DNA of 6,846 bases from Candidatus Aenigmatarchaeota archaeon (GCA_016219455.1 JACRMZ010000070.1:1-6846), one strand, 5' to 3'; positions 1 through 5,691 are shown, counted from the stretch's first letter. Notes: a model not told the origin generated them from the letters alone. Translations and numbers: made by a program.

Positions 1-88
1 GGGAAAATGAGGCGTTTTACATAAAAAGGGGCCATTTGAACAGACCAGGATAAAACGGCTTAAAAACATGTTTTCCAACAGTACTAAT

Positions 89-98
89 CTATTTATAC
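89..98 (+). promoter_or_regulatory. TATA-like promoter element for the pepF transcript
   Basis: The AT-rich run CTATTTATAC lies about 40 bases before the pepF ATG. Archaeal transcription usually starts about 25 bases after the TATA centre, which would put the start near base 120 and leave a short leader holding the Shine-Dalgarno match GGTGA (126-130). This is inferred from position and composition only. Confidence 0.45.
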
Positions 99-134
99 TT
101 TAACTACTAAAACGTAGCATATTAAGGTGACTTA

Positions 135-1916
135 ATGGAAAAGAAATACGTCCAGAAGAAGTGGAGCCTTGAGGATATACTCCCGCATGAGACTGCCAAA
201 GATTTGGATACGTACTTTTCAGGCATTGAAAAAGACGTCGTTCTATACGAGAAGTACCGTGGAAACAATCCCAAGACAAAGGAAGAGGTCGGGGAGGCCA
301 TGGCCCTCAATGAAAAGATCACTGTAGCGGCAACAAAAATAGGGGCATACGCGTCTCTGAAGGAAGACGAAGATGTCAGGGACCAGGACGCAAAGGCATT
401 TGCTGACAAAGCCAAAGACCATCTGACAGAAATCCAGAACAGGACGCTTTTTCTCAGCCTGTGGTGGAAAGGAATTGACGACGAGGAGGCAACCAAGCTT
501 CTTCCAGAAAACGAAGAGTACGCCCACGCTCTCACAGAGTCAAGGAAAATGCGGAAATACACGCTTTCTGAGGACGTTGAAAAAACAATAAACATAAAGG
601 ACAAAAACGGCGCATCCGAGCTCATAAAGATTTACGATGACATTACCAACAGCTTCATGTTCACCATTCGTGTTGACGGGAAAACGATAAAAGAAAACGG
701 AAAGACTAGGAAATTTACCCGCGACGAGCTTGCAAAGTTCGCCAAGAGCACAAACCCCAAGGAGCGTGAAGGGGCATACAAATCACTCTACGGGAAATAC
801 GGGGAAAACTCAAGGGTGCTTGGTAGCATATACAAGGCCGTTGTAAAGGACCGCCTCGATGAGGGAGTCGGCATGAGGAAATATGAATCATCGATAGGTA
901 TGAAAAACATCTCAAACGATGTCCCTGACGAGGCAGTCAACGCATTGCTCCAGGCATGCAGGGAAAACAGGGGCATTTTCCATGACTTCTTCAGGCTCAA
1001 GGCAAAGATGCTTGGAACAGGAAAGCTAAGGAGATACGACATCTTCGCCCCGATAAAGCAGATTGACCGCAAAGTTGAGTTTGACGAGGGGCTAAAGACG
1101 GTCTTCGAGGCATTTGACAACTTCCATCCCGAGTTCGGCCGCCTTGGACGCAAGCCGTTTGACGAAGGCCACGTGGACTCGGAGATACGCGAAGGTAAAA
1201 GAAACGGCGCGTTCTGCGCAGGCATGCCTTCTGGCATAACTCCTTACATAATGCTCAATTACACCGGCAAGATAGACGACGTTTTCACAGCAGCGCATGA
1301 GGACGGCCACGCCATACATGACATGAAGTCTGAAAAACACTCCATTTTCAACGCCGGCGCACCTCTCCCCCTTGCTGAAACGGCATCAACGTTCGCGGAA
1401 GCCGTTCTTTCAGACCACCTGATGGAACGGGAGACTGACAAGGAGGTTAAGAAATACATGCTTGCAAAAGAACTCGACGATATGTACGGCACGGTAATGC
1501 GCCAGGCATACTTCACCATATTCGAAAAGGATGCGCACGAAATGATTGCCAAAGGGACGACAGTGGACGAGCTGAGCGGCAAATACATGGAGAACCTCAG
1601 GGAACAATTTGGGGACGCTGTCGATGTCTCAGACGAGTTCAAAAACGAATGGATAATCATCCCGCACATCTACCACACGCCCTTCTACTGCTACGCGTAC
1701 TCGTTCGGGAACTTGTTGGCATTGTCGCTTTATGACAAATGCAAGAAGGACCCGGGCTTCAAGGAGTCGTACTTCAAGATACTCGAATACGGAGGCTCGG
1801 AAAGCCCCGAGAAAATACTTTCAGAAGTCGGCATAGACATAAAATCCAAGGAATTCTGGCAAGGCGGATTTGACGTCATAAAGAGCATGGTAAACGAGCT
1901 TCGGGAGATGGATTAA
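135..1916 (+). CDS. pepF: Oligoendopeptidase F (M3 family zinc metallopeptidase)
   Basis: This 593-residue protein is a probable cytoplasmic zinc endopeptidase that cuts short oligopeptides during peptide turnover. The zinc motif HEDGH is at residues 388-392, and the expected third ligand, E415 in LAETASTFAE, lies 23 residues later. This HExGH...E(x)xSTFxE pattern is typical of M3/PepF enzymes. The PepF signature HxxHxPFYxYxYSxG spans about residues 511-524 and supplies the conserved His/Tyr residues near the active site. The length matches the usual roughly 600 residues, and no signal peptide or membrane segment is visible. The ATG is chosen because GGTGA (126-130), complementary to the 16S 3' end, precedes it at normal spacing. 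It probably forms one transcript with the next gene, whose ATG begins one base after its stop. Family assignment is firm; the physiological substrate is unknown. Confidence 0.93.
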   Translation: MEKKYVQKKWSLEDILPHETAKDLDTYFSGIEKDVVLYEKYRGNNPKTKEEVGEAMALNEKITVAATKIGAYASLKEDEDVRDQDAKAFADKAKDHLTEIQNRTLFLSLWWKGIDDEEATKLLPENEEYAHALTESRKMRKYTLSEDVEKTINIKDKNGASELIKIYDDITNSFMFTIRVDGKTIKENGKTRKFTRDELAKFAKSTNPKEREGAYKSLYGKYGENSRVLGSIYKAVVKDRLDEGVGMRKYESSIGMKNISNDVPDEAVNALLQACRENRGIFHDFFRLKAKMLGTGKLRRYDIFAPIKQIDRKVEFDEGLKTVFEAFDNFHPEFGRLGRKPFDEGHVDSEIREGKRNGAFCAGMPSGITPYIMLNYTGKIDDVFTAAHEDGHAIHDMKSEKHSIFNAGAPLPLAETASTFAEAVLSDHLMERETDKEVKKYMLAKELDDMYGTVMRQAYFTIFEKDAHEMIAKGTTVDELSGKYMENLREQFGDAVDVSDEFKNEWIIIPHIYHTPFYCYAYSFGNLLALSLYDKCKKDPGFKESYFKILEYGGSESPEKILSEVGIDIKSKEFWQGGFDVIKSMVNELREMD

Positions 1917-1917
1917 A

Positions 1918-2253
1918 ATGGCAGTGAAGAAGGTGCTTGAGATTGACGGAAAATATACCGGAAGTACATTGGGACTGACAGACCCGAAGGGGATAAAGGC
2001 CGGCATAACCCTTCTTTGCGAATGCAACGAAGAGTACAAGATACATGAGAAATTCAATACGCTAGAAGGCACGGTTTCCAGGAGCACGGAATGCTCCAAT
2101 TGCCACGACAAAACATACCTTTCATATGAACTCACTACTGAACGCAGAAGCGATGGGTATACCGGCGACGTTAAAATAAAGCCAAAGGCCACCGCCATAA
2201 GGAGCAAGACTCTGAAGCAGGAAGAAGTTGACATAGAGATTCTTTGCAAATGA
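1918..2253 (+). CDS. Hypothetical small protein with two cysteine pairs
   Basis: I do not recognise this 111-residue protein. It has two cysteine pairs, C34-x-C36 and C59-x2-C62, plus H43, H63 and a penultimate C110, so a structural zinc site or redox role is possible. It is rich in charged residues and predicted beta strand, and has no signal peptide or transmembrane segment. The ATG lies one base after the pepF stop, so the two are almost certainly co-transcribed. The GGGAGATGG run at the end of pepF offers a weak Shine-Dalgarno match. A link to PepF is suggested only by this tight spacing. Translation in this frame is well supported by operon position and by the absence of a better ORF. 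Confidence 0.75.
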   Translation: MAVKKVLEIDGKYTGSTLGLTDPKGIKAGITLLCECNEEYKIHEKFNTLEGTVSRSTECSNCHDKTYLSYELTTERRSDGYTGDVKIKPKATAIRSKTLKQEEVDIEILCK

Positions 2254-2382
2254 TTTTATGGAAAGCCCGGCCACAGCCATGGTTTACAACGTTGATGGAA
2301 TGGTTTCTTCGTTTATCTGATGGGTATTCAACAAGCATGAATAGGCATAAATTGGGTAGATTTCCCGCATTTTGGGCATATT

Positions 2383-2390
2383 GTTTTTAA
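2383..2390 (+). promoter_or_regulatory. TATA-like element for a leaderless lplB transcript
   Basis: GTTTTTAA is centred about 25 bases before ATG 2412, the distance expected when transcription starts at the start codon. No Shine-Dalgarno sequence lies before that ATG. The rest of the 149-base gap after the previous gene (2254-2402) shows no convincing gene, RNA or repeat. Confidence 0.45.
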
Positions 2391-2411
2391 CCTTTGTAGC
2401 CATTGTATTGG

Positions 2412-2714
2412 ATGCTCTCAGAAGGTGCGTTCAAGGCAAAAAAGCTCGTCAGGCTAAAAATCGAGCATGAAAAAGGAAAGCTGAGGAAGATACGCATCAC
2501 AGGGGATTTTTTCCTATACCCTGAAGAGAGCCTCGAGGACCTTGAGAAGACCCTCAGGGGAAGGAGACTCCAGAAAAAGGAGTTGCGAATGGTGATAAGC
2601 GAATTTTTGAAAGATAAGACATCGCTGGGTTTTGACGAGGACTCGCTAAGTGACGCAATACTTGACTGCATAAAGGGGAAGACCATTGAGGAAACGGGCA
2701 GCTGCTTCAGGTGA
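2412..2714 (+). CDS. lplB: Lipoate-protein ligase accessory subunit (LplB-like, LplA C-terminal domain)
   Basis: This protein of about 100 residues matches the separate C-terminal domain of archaeal split lipoate ligases, in which LplA and LplB together activate lipoate to lipoyl-AMP and transfer it to lipoyl-domain proteins such as GcvH or 2-oxoacid dehydrogenase E2. The diagnostic stretch is RKIRITGDFFLYPEESLEDL, followed by GRR, as in LplB and the C-terminal domain of bacterial LplA. A TTG at 2403 in the same frame would add three residues. ATG 2412 is preferred because it sits about 25 bases after a TATA-like element, fitting leaderless translation. The stop is four bases before the lplA ATG, with GGTGA overlapping the junction, so the two form an operon. 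This gene looks intact although its partner is broken. Confidence 0.82.
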   Translation: MLSEGAFKAKKLVRLKIEHEKGKLRKIRITGDFFLYPEESLEDLEKTLRGRRLQKKELRMVISEFLKDKTSLGFDEDSLSDAILDCIKGKTIEETGSCFR

Positions 2715-2717
2715 ATT

Positions 2718-2957
2718 ATGGCTATAAGGTTCATCGATACCGGCGAGAGCTCAGCGGCAATGAACATGGCAATAGACGAGGCGCTGATGCTCAAATCCAA
2801 TGTCCCAGTCCTGCGCATATACGGATGGAAGCCATCTGCCGTCAGCATCGGCTACTTCCAGGGCATGGAACAGGAAGTAAACCTCAAGGAGTGCCAGAAA
2901 CGTGGCATAGACGCTTGTCACAAGAGCCTTTCCAAAGGATGTCATGGACTCATATAA
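2718..2957 (+). pseudogene. lplA: Lipoate-protein ligase A, N-terminal fragment of a gene broken by internal deletion
   Basis: Residues 1-66 are a normal start of an archaeal LplA catalytic domain: the MNMAIDEAL helix, then RIYGWKPSAVSIGYFQ (33-48), then EVNLKECQKRGIDA. In the family the next element is RRxTGGGAVxHD plus a following TYS/NFS strand, which binds lipoate and ATP. Here that block is absent. The reading frame instead passes into 13 unrelated residues (from C67) and stops at 2957. The remaining two thirds of LplA resume in another frame from about 2914. The 2718-3372 interval is 655 bases, one base over a multiple of three, so the missing segment is 3n+2 bases; about 19-23 codons is my estimate from the family alignment I remember. 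The cause could be a true inactivating deletion or an assembly error. AGGTGAATT before the ATG is a good ribosome-binding site. Confidence 0.8.
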
Positions 2958-3372
2958 GCTGATTTGTTCGGCGCTGATAAAAGGGCTCAATGGAGCCGGG
3001 GTACCTGCAGAATTTTCAAAAATCAACGACATCGCTGTTGATGGGAAGAAAATTTCCGGAAGCGCGCAGACACGGAAAGACGGCGCTCTTCTCCAGCACG
3101 GAACCCTTCTGCTGGACACGAACATAGAAAAGATGTTCACTGTGCTGAAGGTCCCAAAAGAGAAGCTCAAGGACAAGGGGATCAAGAATGTCAAAGAACG
3201 CGTCGCTCCGCTTAGAATAAGCAAAAACGAGGCCATAAAGGCCGTGAAATCGGGTTTTTCGGGGGTTTTCGGCGCTCTTGAGGAAAGCAAGCTTACCATG
3301 GAAGAGCTTACTGCCGCGGCAAAACTTTCAAAGGGAAGATATTCAAACAAAGAGTGGAATTTCAGAAGATGA
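2914..3372 (+). pseudogene. lplA: Lipoate-protein ligase A, C-terminal fragment of the same broken gene
   Basis: This is the downstream part of LplA in a different frame. Homology begins upstream of the ATG at 2944, with LVTRAFPKDV directly before MDSYKLICSALIKGL. That shows the ATG is an internal methionine and not a genuine start. Family motifs follow in order: a NDI-VDGKKISGSAQTR loop (about 28-45 from the Met) containing the conserved GKK lysine region, LLQHGTLLLDTN, MFTVLKVPKEKLKDK, and the terminal KGRYSNKEWNF typical of archaeal LplA. Sequence quality is otherwise good, with no further stops, so the break is recent, sequencing-derived or assembly-derived. A stop (TAG, 2908-2910) closes this frame just upstream of the junction. 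The fragment alone lacks the nucleotide/lipoate loop and should not be an active ligase. Confidence 0.8.
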
Positions 3373-3373
3373 G

Positions 3374-3382
3374 ATTAAAAAG
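3374..3382 (+). promoter_or_regulatory. TATA-like element for the TraB/ChaN-like gene
   Basis: ATTAAAAAG is centred about 25 bases before ATG 3403, which has no Shine-Dalgarno sequence, so a leaderless start is plausible. It lies directly after the lplA stop codon. This supports ATG 3403 over the in-frame TTG at 3385. Confidence 0.4.
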
Positions 3383-3402
3383 CTTTGGCACGATTATTTC
3401 CC

Positions 3403-4059
3403 ATGGTGGAAATCCTTATTCTTGAAGACTGGCACGGGGTAAAGGAATGCCAAGAGTGGCATATAGAAAAGATAAAGGCCGAGAAGCCAGACGCCGTTGG
3501 CGTCGAGTTCCTGTGCTCTGACAAGAACATTTGGGCACTGTGCGATGAACTATCAAAAGGCAAGATAAGCATTGACGAATTCTCGAAGAAATCCGGCATC
3601 CGCGAATGGTGCATGCCTGAAAATTACCTCACTCTCCTAAAGTTCCTTCACGGATCCGGGATACGTTTATTCCCAATGGACCACACGTCATCTGACAGGA
3701 AAAAGCTCATAAGCTTCCTCAAAGGAGCTGTGAAAAGCGCGTCAGAAGGCAAGGACATGGATGATATGTTCAAAGCTTATACTACGATGCTGAAAATCGA
3801 AAGGGATGGCATATTCACCAGAAACGCCCTGAATATCCTAACGGAAGCGAAAACTGAAAAAATAATCCTTCTGGTAGGCAGCGGCCACCATGACTCGCTT
3901 GGCGCAATATTTGAAAGCTTTGAAAGGGATGCCGCCGTCAAATCAGTTAAATCGCCATCGCGGGAAGCAATGAGGAAGGAGTGGGAAAGGGTAAACATGA
4001 AAGAGAAACCGGAAGGCGTTGTAGAACTCCTATGCCGCCTTGGGAAGGTGTCCAGATGA
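3403..4059 (+). CDS. TraB/ChaN/EreA-superfamily-like protein, function unknown
   Basis: This 218-residue protein resembles the core of the TraB/PrgY, ChaN, GumN and Tiki metal-dependent hydrolase-like fold. An opening strand with D9-W-H11 is followed by KPDAVGVEF carrying E35. D93-H94 follow, then ERDGIFTRN (133-141), which resembles the conserved R-(N/D)-x2-M/F helix of the group. Near the C-terminus, LLVGSGHHDSLG (157-167) matches the closing GxGH motif. The spacing and order fit the superfamily, but I cannot assign a substrate; related proteins include pheromone-shutdown and haem-binding proteins and erythromycin esterases. No signal peptide or membrane helix is visible, unlike many TraB proteins, so it is probably cytosolic. 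The stop overlaps the start of the next gene (ATGA), implying translational coupling. ATG 3403 is chosen over TTG 3385 because of promoter spacing. Being an open gene is much more certain than the family call. Confidence 0.6.
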   Translation: MVEILILEDWHGVKECQEWHIEKIKAEKPDAVGVEFLCSDKNIWALCDELSKGKISIDEFSKKSGIREWCMPENYLTLLKFLHGSGIRLFPMDHTSSDRKKLISFLKGAVKSASEGKDMDDMFKAYTTMLKIERDGIFTRNALNILTEAKTEKIILLVGSGHHDSLGAIFESFERDAAVKSVKSPSREAMRKEWERVNMKEKPEGVVELLCRLGKVSR

Positions 4060-5180
4060 CGTTCATAAAATCCTTCAAACCGCATCAGCAGACCCTCAGG
4101 AAAAAATACGGAAATCCAAAAATGGTCATAGCCGTCTCCGGCCTTTCCGGCGTCGGTAAAACTACAATAGCCAGGGAAATAGCAAAAAGGTTCAAGCTCC
4201 GCTATTTCAGCGCAGGCGAGCTTTTCCGCGCTGAAGCCAGAAGACGTGGCATCAGTTTAGAGGAATTTCTGGGGAAACTGAAAGACATTGAAAAGCGGGA
4301 AGCGGTGGACTTTGATGAATATTTCGACAAGAAGATGTTGGGCCTGATATACAGGGGGAAGGTCGTTGTTGAAGGACGGCTTGCAGGCGTGCTTGCAGGC
4401 GAAACAGCAATAACCCGCATCTGGGTCCATTGCCCTTCCGGATTTGTAGCGCAACGCGTCGCCGAAAGGGAACGCGTGACTGCGGAAAACGCCGAAAGCG
4501 GCCTCCGTCAACGCAACAAAAGGGACATCTCCAGATACTGGAAAAAATACAAAACGAACTTCTCTTCTGAAAAATATTATAATGTTTTCCTTGACAACAC
4601 CCAACCCATAGATGAAAGCGTAACTGAGGCGTGCTATAAGATAGCAAGGGCCATAAACGGCCACAAGATATTATCCATTGCGATAAGTGGAAAAGTCGGA
4701 AGCGGAAAATCGACAATCGCAAGGAAGGTTGCAAAGGCCCTCAGATACAGATACGTCTCGGCAGGAAGCATTTTCAGGGGGCTTTCAAAGGATATGGGGC
4801 TTTCATTGACAGAGCTTCTTGAGCTTTGCAAAAAGAAGAAATCAATACATTACGAAATTGACAAGCGGATGATACGCTCTGTTGAAAATGGCAAGTGCAT
4901 AGCCGAAGGGAAGCTTATAGTGTGGCTTTCTGATGCGGTCCTTAAAGTGTTCCTTACTGCAAGCCAGAAAGAGCGCGCAAGAAGGATAGCAAAAAGGGAG
5001 GGAATGCCATTTTCTGAGGCATTTAAAGCGGTTTCCCATAGGGATGAAAAAGAGGAGGAATCGTTCAAAGCAGCCTACCCGCGTCTTGATTACGGCAAGC
5101 CTGAATGCCATGTTTTCATAGACACCACAGAAATGGGAATCAACGATGTGGTTGAGAAAATACTAAGATACGCAAAATAG
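4056..5180 (+). CDS. Tandem cytidylate-kinase-like protein (two fused archaeal Cmk domains)
   Basis: This 374-residue protein contains two copies of the archaeal cytidylate kinase (COG1102-type) domain, normally a single protein of about 180-190 residues that phosphorylates CMP/dCMP with ATP. Domain 1 (about 23-205) has Walker A GLSGVGKT (29-36), FSAGELFR, the substrate motif EGRLAG (106-111), and a lid with R-Q-R..RY..Y ending in VFLDNT. Domain 2 (about 206-374) has Walker A GKVGSGKS (212-219), VSAGSIFR, EGKLIV (284-289) in place of EGRLAG, and a lid ending in VFIDTT. Domain 1 keeps the canonical substrate motif whereas domain 2 has lost it, so domain 2 may be regulatory or have changed specificity. 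The ATG at 4056 is chosen because it gives an ATGA overlap with the upstream gene and has AGGTG (4046-4050) before it; a longer in-frame reading from 3981 lies inside the upstream gene. Kinase-fold assignment is firm; nucleotide specificity is inferred. Confidence 0.85.
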   Translation: MTFIKSFKPHQQTLRKKYGNPKMVIAVSGLSGVGKTTIAREIAKRFKLRYFSAGELFRAEARRRGISLEEFLGKLKDIEKREAVDFDEYFDKKMLGLIYRGKVVVEGRLAGVLAGETAITRIWVHCPSGFVAQRVAERERVTAENAESGLRQRNKRDISRYWKKYKTNFSSEKYYNVFLDNTQPIDESVTEACYKIARAINGHKILSIAISGKVGSGKSTIARKVAKALRYRYVSAGSIFRGLSKDMGLSLTELLELCKKKKSIHYEIDKRMIRSVENGKCIAEGKLIVWLSDAVLKVFLTASQKERARRIAKREGMPFSEAFKAVSHRDEKEEESFKAAYPRLDYGKPECHVFIDTTEMGINDVVEKILRYAK

Positions 5181-5187
5181 TTGGCTG

Positions 5188-5207
5188 GCGGGCGCCAAAG
5201 CGCCCGC
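5188..5207. terminator. GC-rich hairpin between convergent genes (probable bidirectional terminator)
   Basis: GCGGGCGC (5188-5195) and GCGCCCGC (5200-5207) form a perfect 8-bp stem with a 4-base loop, inside the 34-base gap between the kinase stop and the ATP-cone stop. An overlapping second inverted repeat, CCAAAGCG/CGCTTTGG (5195-5212), can compete with it. Poly-T tracts are short on both strands, so it may act as a 3'-end stabiliser and not as a classical terminator. Confidence 0.6.
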
Positions 5208-5214
5208 TTTGGAG

Positions 5215-5502
5215 TCAAAGAAACTCTGAATCTTCAAGGTTCCTTATTTCCTTCGCTAGCTCTGATGCAGCCCTTTCGACTGTTTCAAGTTCAGCAATAA
5301 GCTTCTCCTTCAGCTCGCTGGAATTTAGCTCCTTTACTCCCTTGAGGTCTTTTATTATCTTGTCGGTAACTTCGCCCTCAAGCTGCTTCTCGTAGTAGTC
5401 GCTTATTTCGGCCCTATTGGAAGCGCTTTTTATTGCGTTCTTTATTGTTGCCGGCTTCAACTCCTCTATCTTTCCGTTTGCTCTCATTATTTTCACTGGC
5501 AT
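5215..5502 (-). CDS. Stand-alone ATP-cone domain protein
   Basis: This 95-residue protein is essentially one ATP-cone, the nucleotide-sensing module usually found at the N-terminus of ribonucleotide reductases or the C-terminus of NrdR. The opening IMRANGKIEELKPATIKNAI (about 5-24) matches the V-x-K-R-x-G-x2-E-x-F-x3-K-I-x2-AI signature. The helical stretch that follows (EVTDKIIKDLKG, then SSELKEKLIAELE) matches the rest of the domain. No zinc ribbon or reductase domain is attached, so any regulation must act through a partner. The final roughly 20 residues are acidic and probably helical. The start is fixed by AGGAGGTGG (5515-5507) five bases upstream, the best Shine-Dalgarno sequence here. 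Upstream lies a structured RNA leader, and the gene ends convergently with the kinase. Partner and ligand (ATP/dATP) are inferred from the family only. Confidence 0.8.
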   Translation of the reverse strand: MPVKIMRANGKIEELKPATIKNAIKSASNRAEISDYYEKQLEGEVTDKIIKDLKGVKELNSSELKEKLIAELETVERAASELAKEIRNLEDSEFL

Positions 5503-5506
5503 TCTT

Positions 5507-5515
5507 CCACCTCCT
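5507..5515 (-). promoter_or_regulatory. Strong Shine-Dalgarno sequence of the ATP-cone gene
   Basis: AGGAGGTGG on the minus strand is a near-perfect complement of the archaeal 16S 3' end and sits five bases before the ATG. It lies about eight bases after the closing helix of the upstream structured RNA, and its core TAGGAGGT is duplicated inside that RNA (5609-5602). Confidence 0.85.
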
Positions 5516-5523
5516 AATATACC

Positions 5524-5660
5524 AAGGCCTGATCAGGTTGTCGGCGGGAAGGGAGAATCAGTGTCCTTTCGGACATTCCTCTCCCCGCCGTTCGAGACAG
5601 GACCTCCTATGGACATGCGCTCTCGCGCAGTCCGAGGATTTGAAGGCCTTCAAAACCCCT
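5524..5660 (-). ncRNA. Compact structured RNA: 5' leader (riboswitch-like) or processed small RNA, unknown family
   Basis: Read on the minus strand, this stretch folds by eye into a closed multi-arm RNA. The ends AAGGCCT (5650-5644) and AGGCCTT (5530-5524) pair. Arm 1 (5637-5603) stacks CCTC/GAGG, GGAC/GTCC and TGCGC/GCGCA and is capped by GAGA. Arm 2 (5590-5542) has a CGGCGGG/CCCGCCG base, a GAGAG/TTCTC stem, an internal loop GAA opposite CTGA that resembles a K-turn, and a TGTCC/GGACA stem capped by GAAA. Both caps are GNRA tetraloops only on this strand, so the RNA is transcribed leftward. A TATA-like element (5691-5681) would start it near 5660. ACA follows arm 2 directly, as in H/ACA guides, but there is no proper guide pocket. 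I found no match to 5S rRNA, SRP RNA, RNase P RNA or the TPP riboswitch. Its position just before the ATP-cone Shine-Dalgarno favours cis regulation. Confidence 0.6.
5639..5654. repeat. 16-bp perfect palindrome at the 5' end of the structured RNA
   Basis: TTTGAAGGCCTTCAAA is perfectly self-complementary. At DNA level it lies about 30-45 bases downstream of the TATA-like element, where a dimeric regulator could block elongation. At RNA level it can form its own small hairpin that competes with pairing to AGGCCTT at 5530-5524. Confidence 0.6.
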
Positions 5661-5680
5661 AAAGCATATTCAACTCGCGG

Positions 5681-5691
5681 ATAATAAAAAG
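5681..5691 (-). promoter_or_regulatory. TATA-like promoter for the structured RNA and ATP-cone gene
   Basis: CTTTTTATTAT on the minus strand is centred about 27 bases before A5660/G5659, the likely first base just upstream of the palindrome and closing helix. The region from here to 5833 is AT-rich and contains no gene I can support, apart from a perfect AT palindrome AAAATATATTTT at 5706-5717 that could be a further promoter element. Confidence 0.45.

Noticed and set aside
3..53. Short open frame ending in TAA that could be the C-terminus of an upstream plus-strand gene
   Set aside because: Only 16 codons are visible, with no recognisable motif, so it cannot be told from chance.
1..69. Minus-strand open frame starting at ATG 69 and running off the left edge
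   Set aside because: Only 23 residues with no motif and no Shine-Dalgarno or clear promoter; not enough to call a partial gene.
2259..2321. Short ATG-started ORF of about 20 codons between the cysteine-pair gene and lplB
   Set aside because: No ribosome-binding site, motif or promoter spacing supports it.
2290..2340. Box C/D small RNA suggested by TGATGG and CTGA-like words
   Set aside because: The box C and D matches are imperfect, their order and spacing do not fit an archaeal C/D RNA, and there is no terminal stem.
3981..4055. 25-residue N-terminal extension of the tandem kinase
   Set aside because: It lies entirely within the TraB/ChaN-like gene, and ATG 4056 has a Shine-Dalgarno match and the typical ATGA coupling.
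5539..5590. H/ACA guide RNA: hairpin with K-turn-like loop followed directly by ACA on the minus strand
   Set aside because: The basal and upper stems are separated by a one-sided four-base bulge and not by a two-sided pseudouridylation pocket. It stays a weak alternative only.
5524..5654. 5S rRNA, SRP RNA, RNase P RNA or TPP riboswitch
   Set aside because: The three-helix outline and CCTGATCAGG recall these RNAs, but the conserved 5S CCGAAC...GAAGUUAAGC, SRP helix 8 loop, RNase P CR-I/CR-V and the TPP CUGAGA and GCGUAGGGA elements are all absent.
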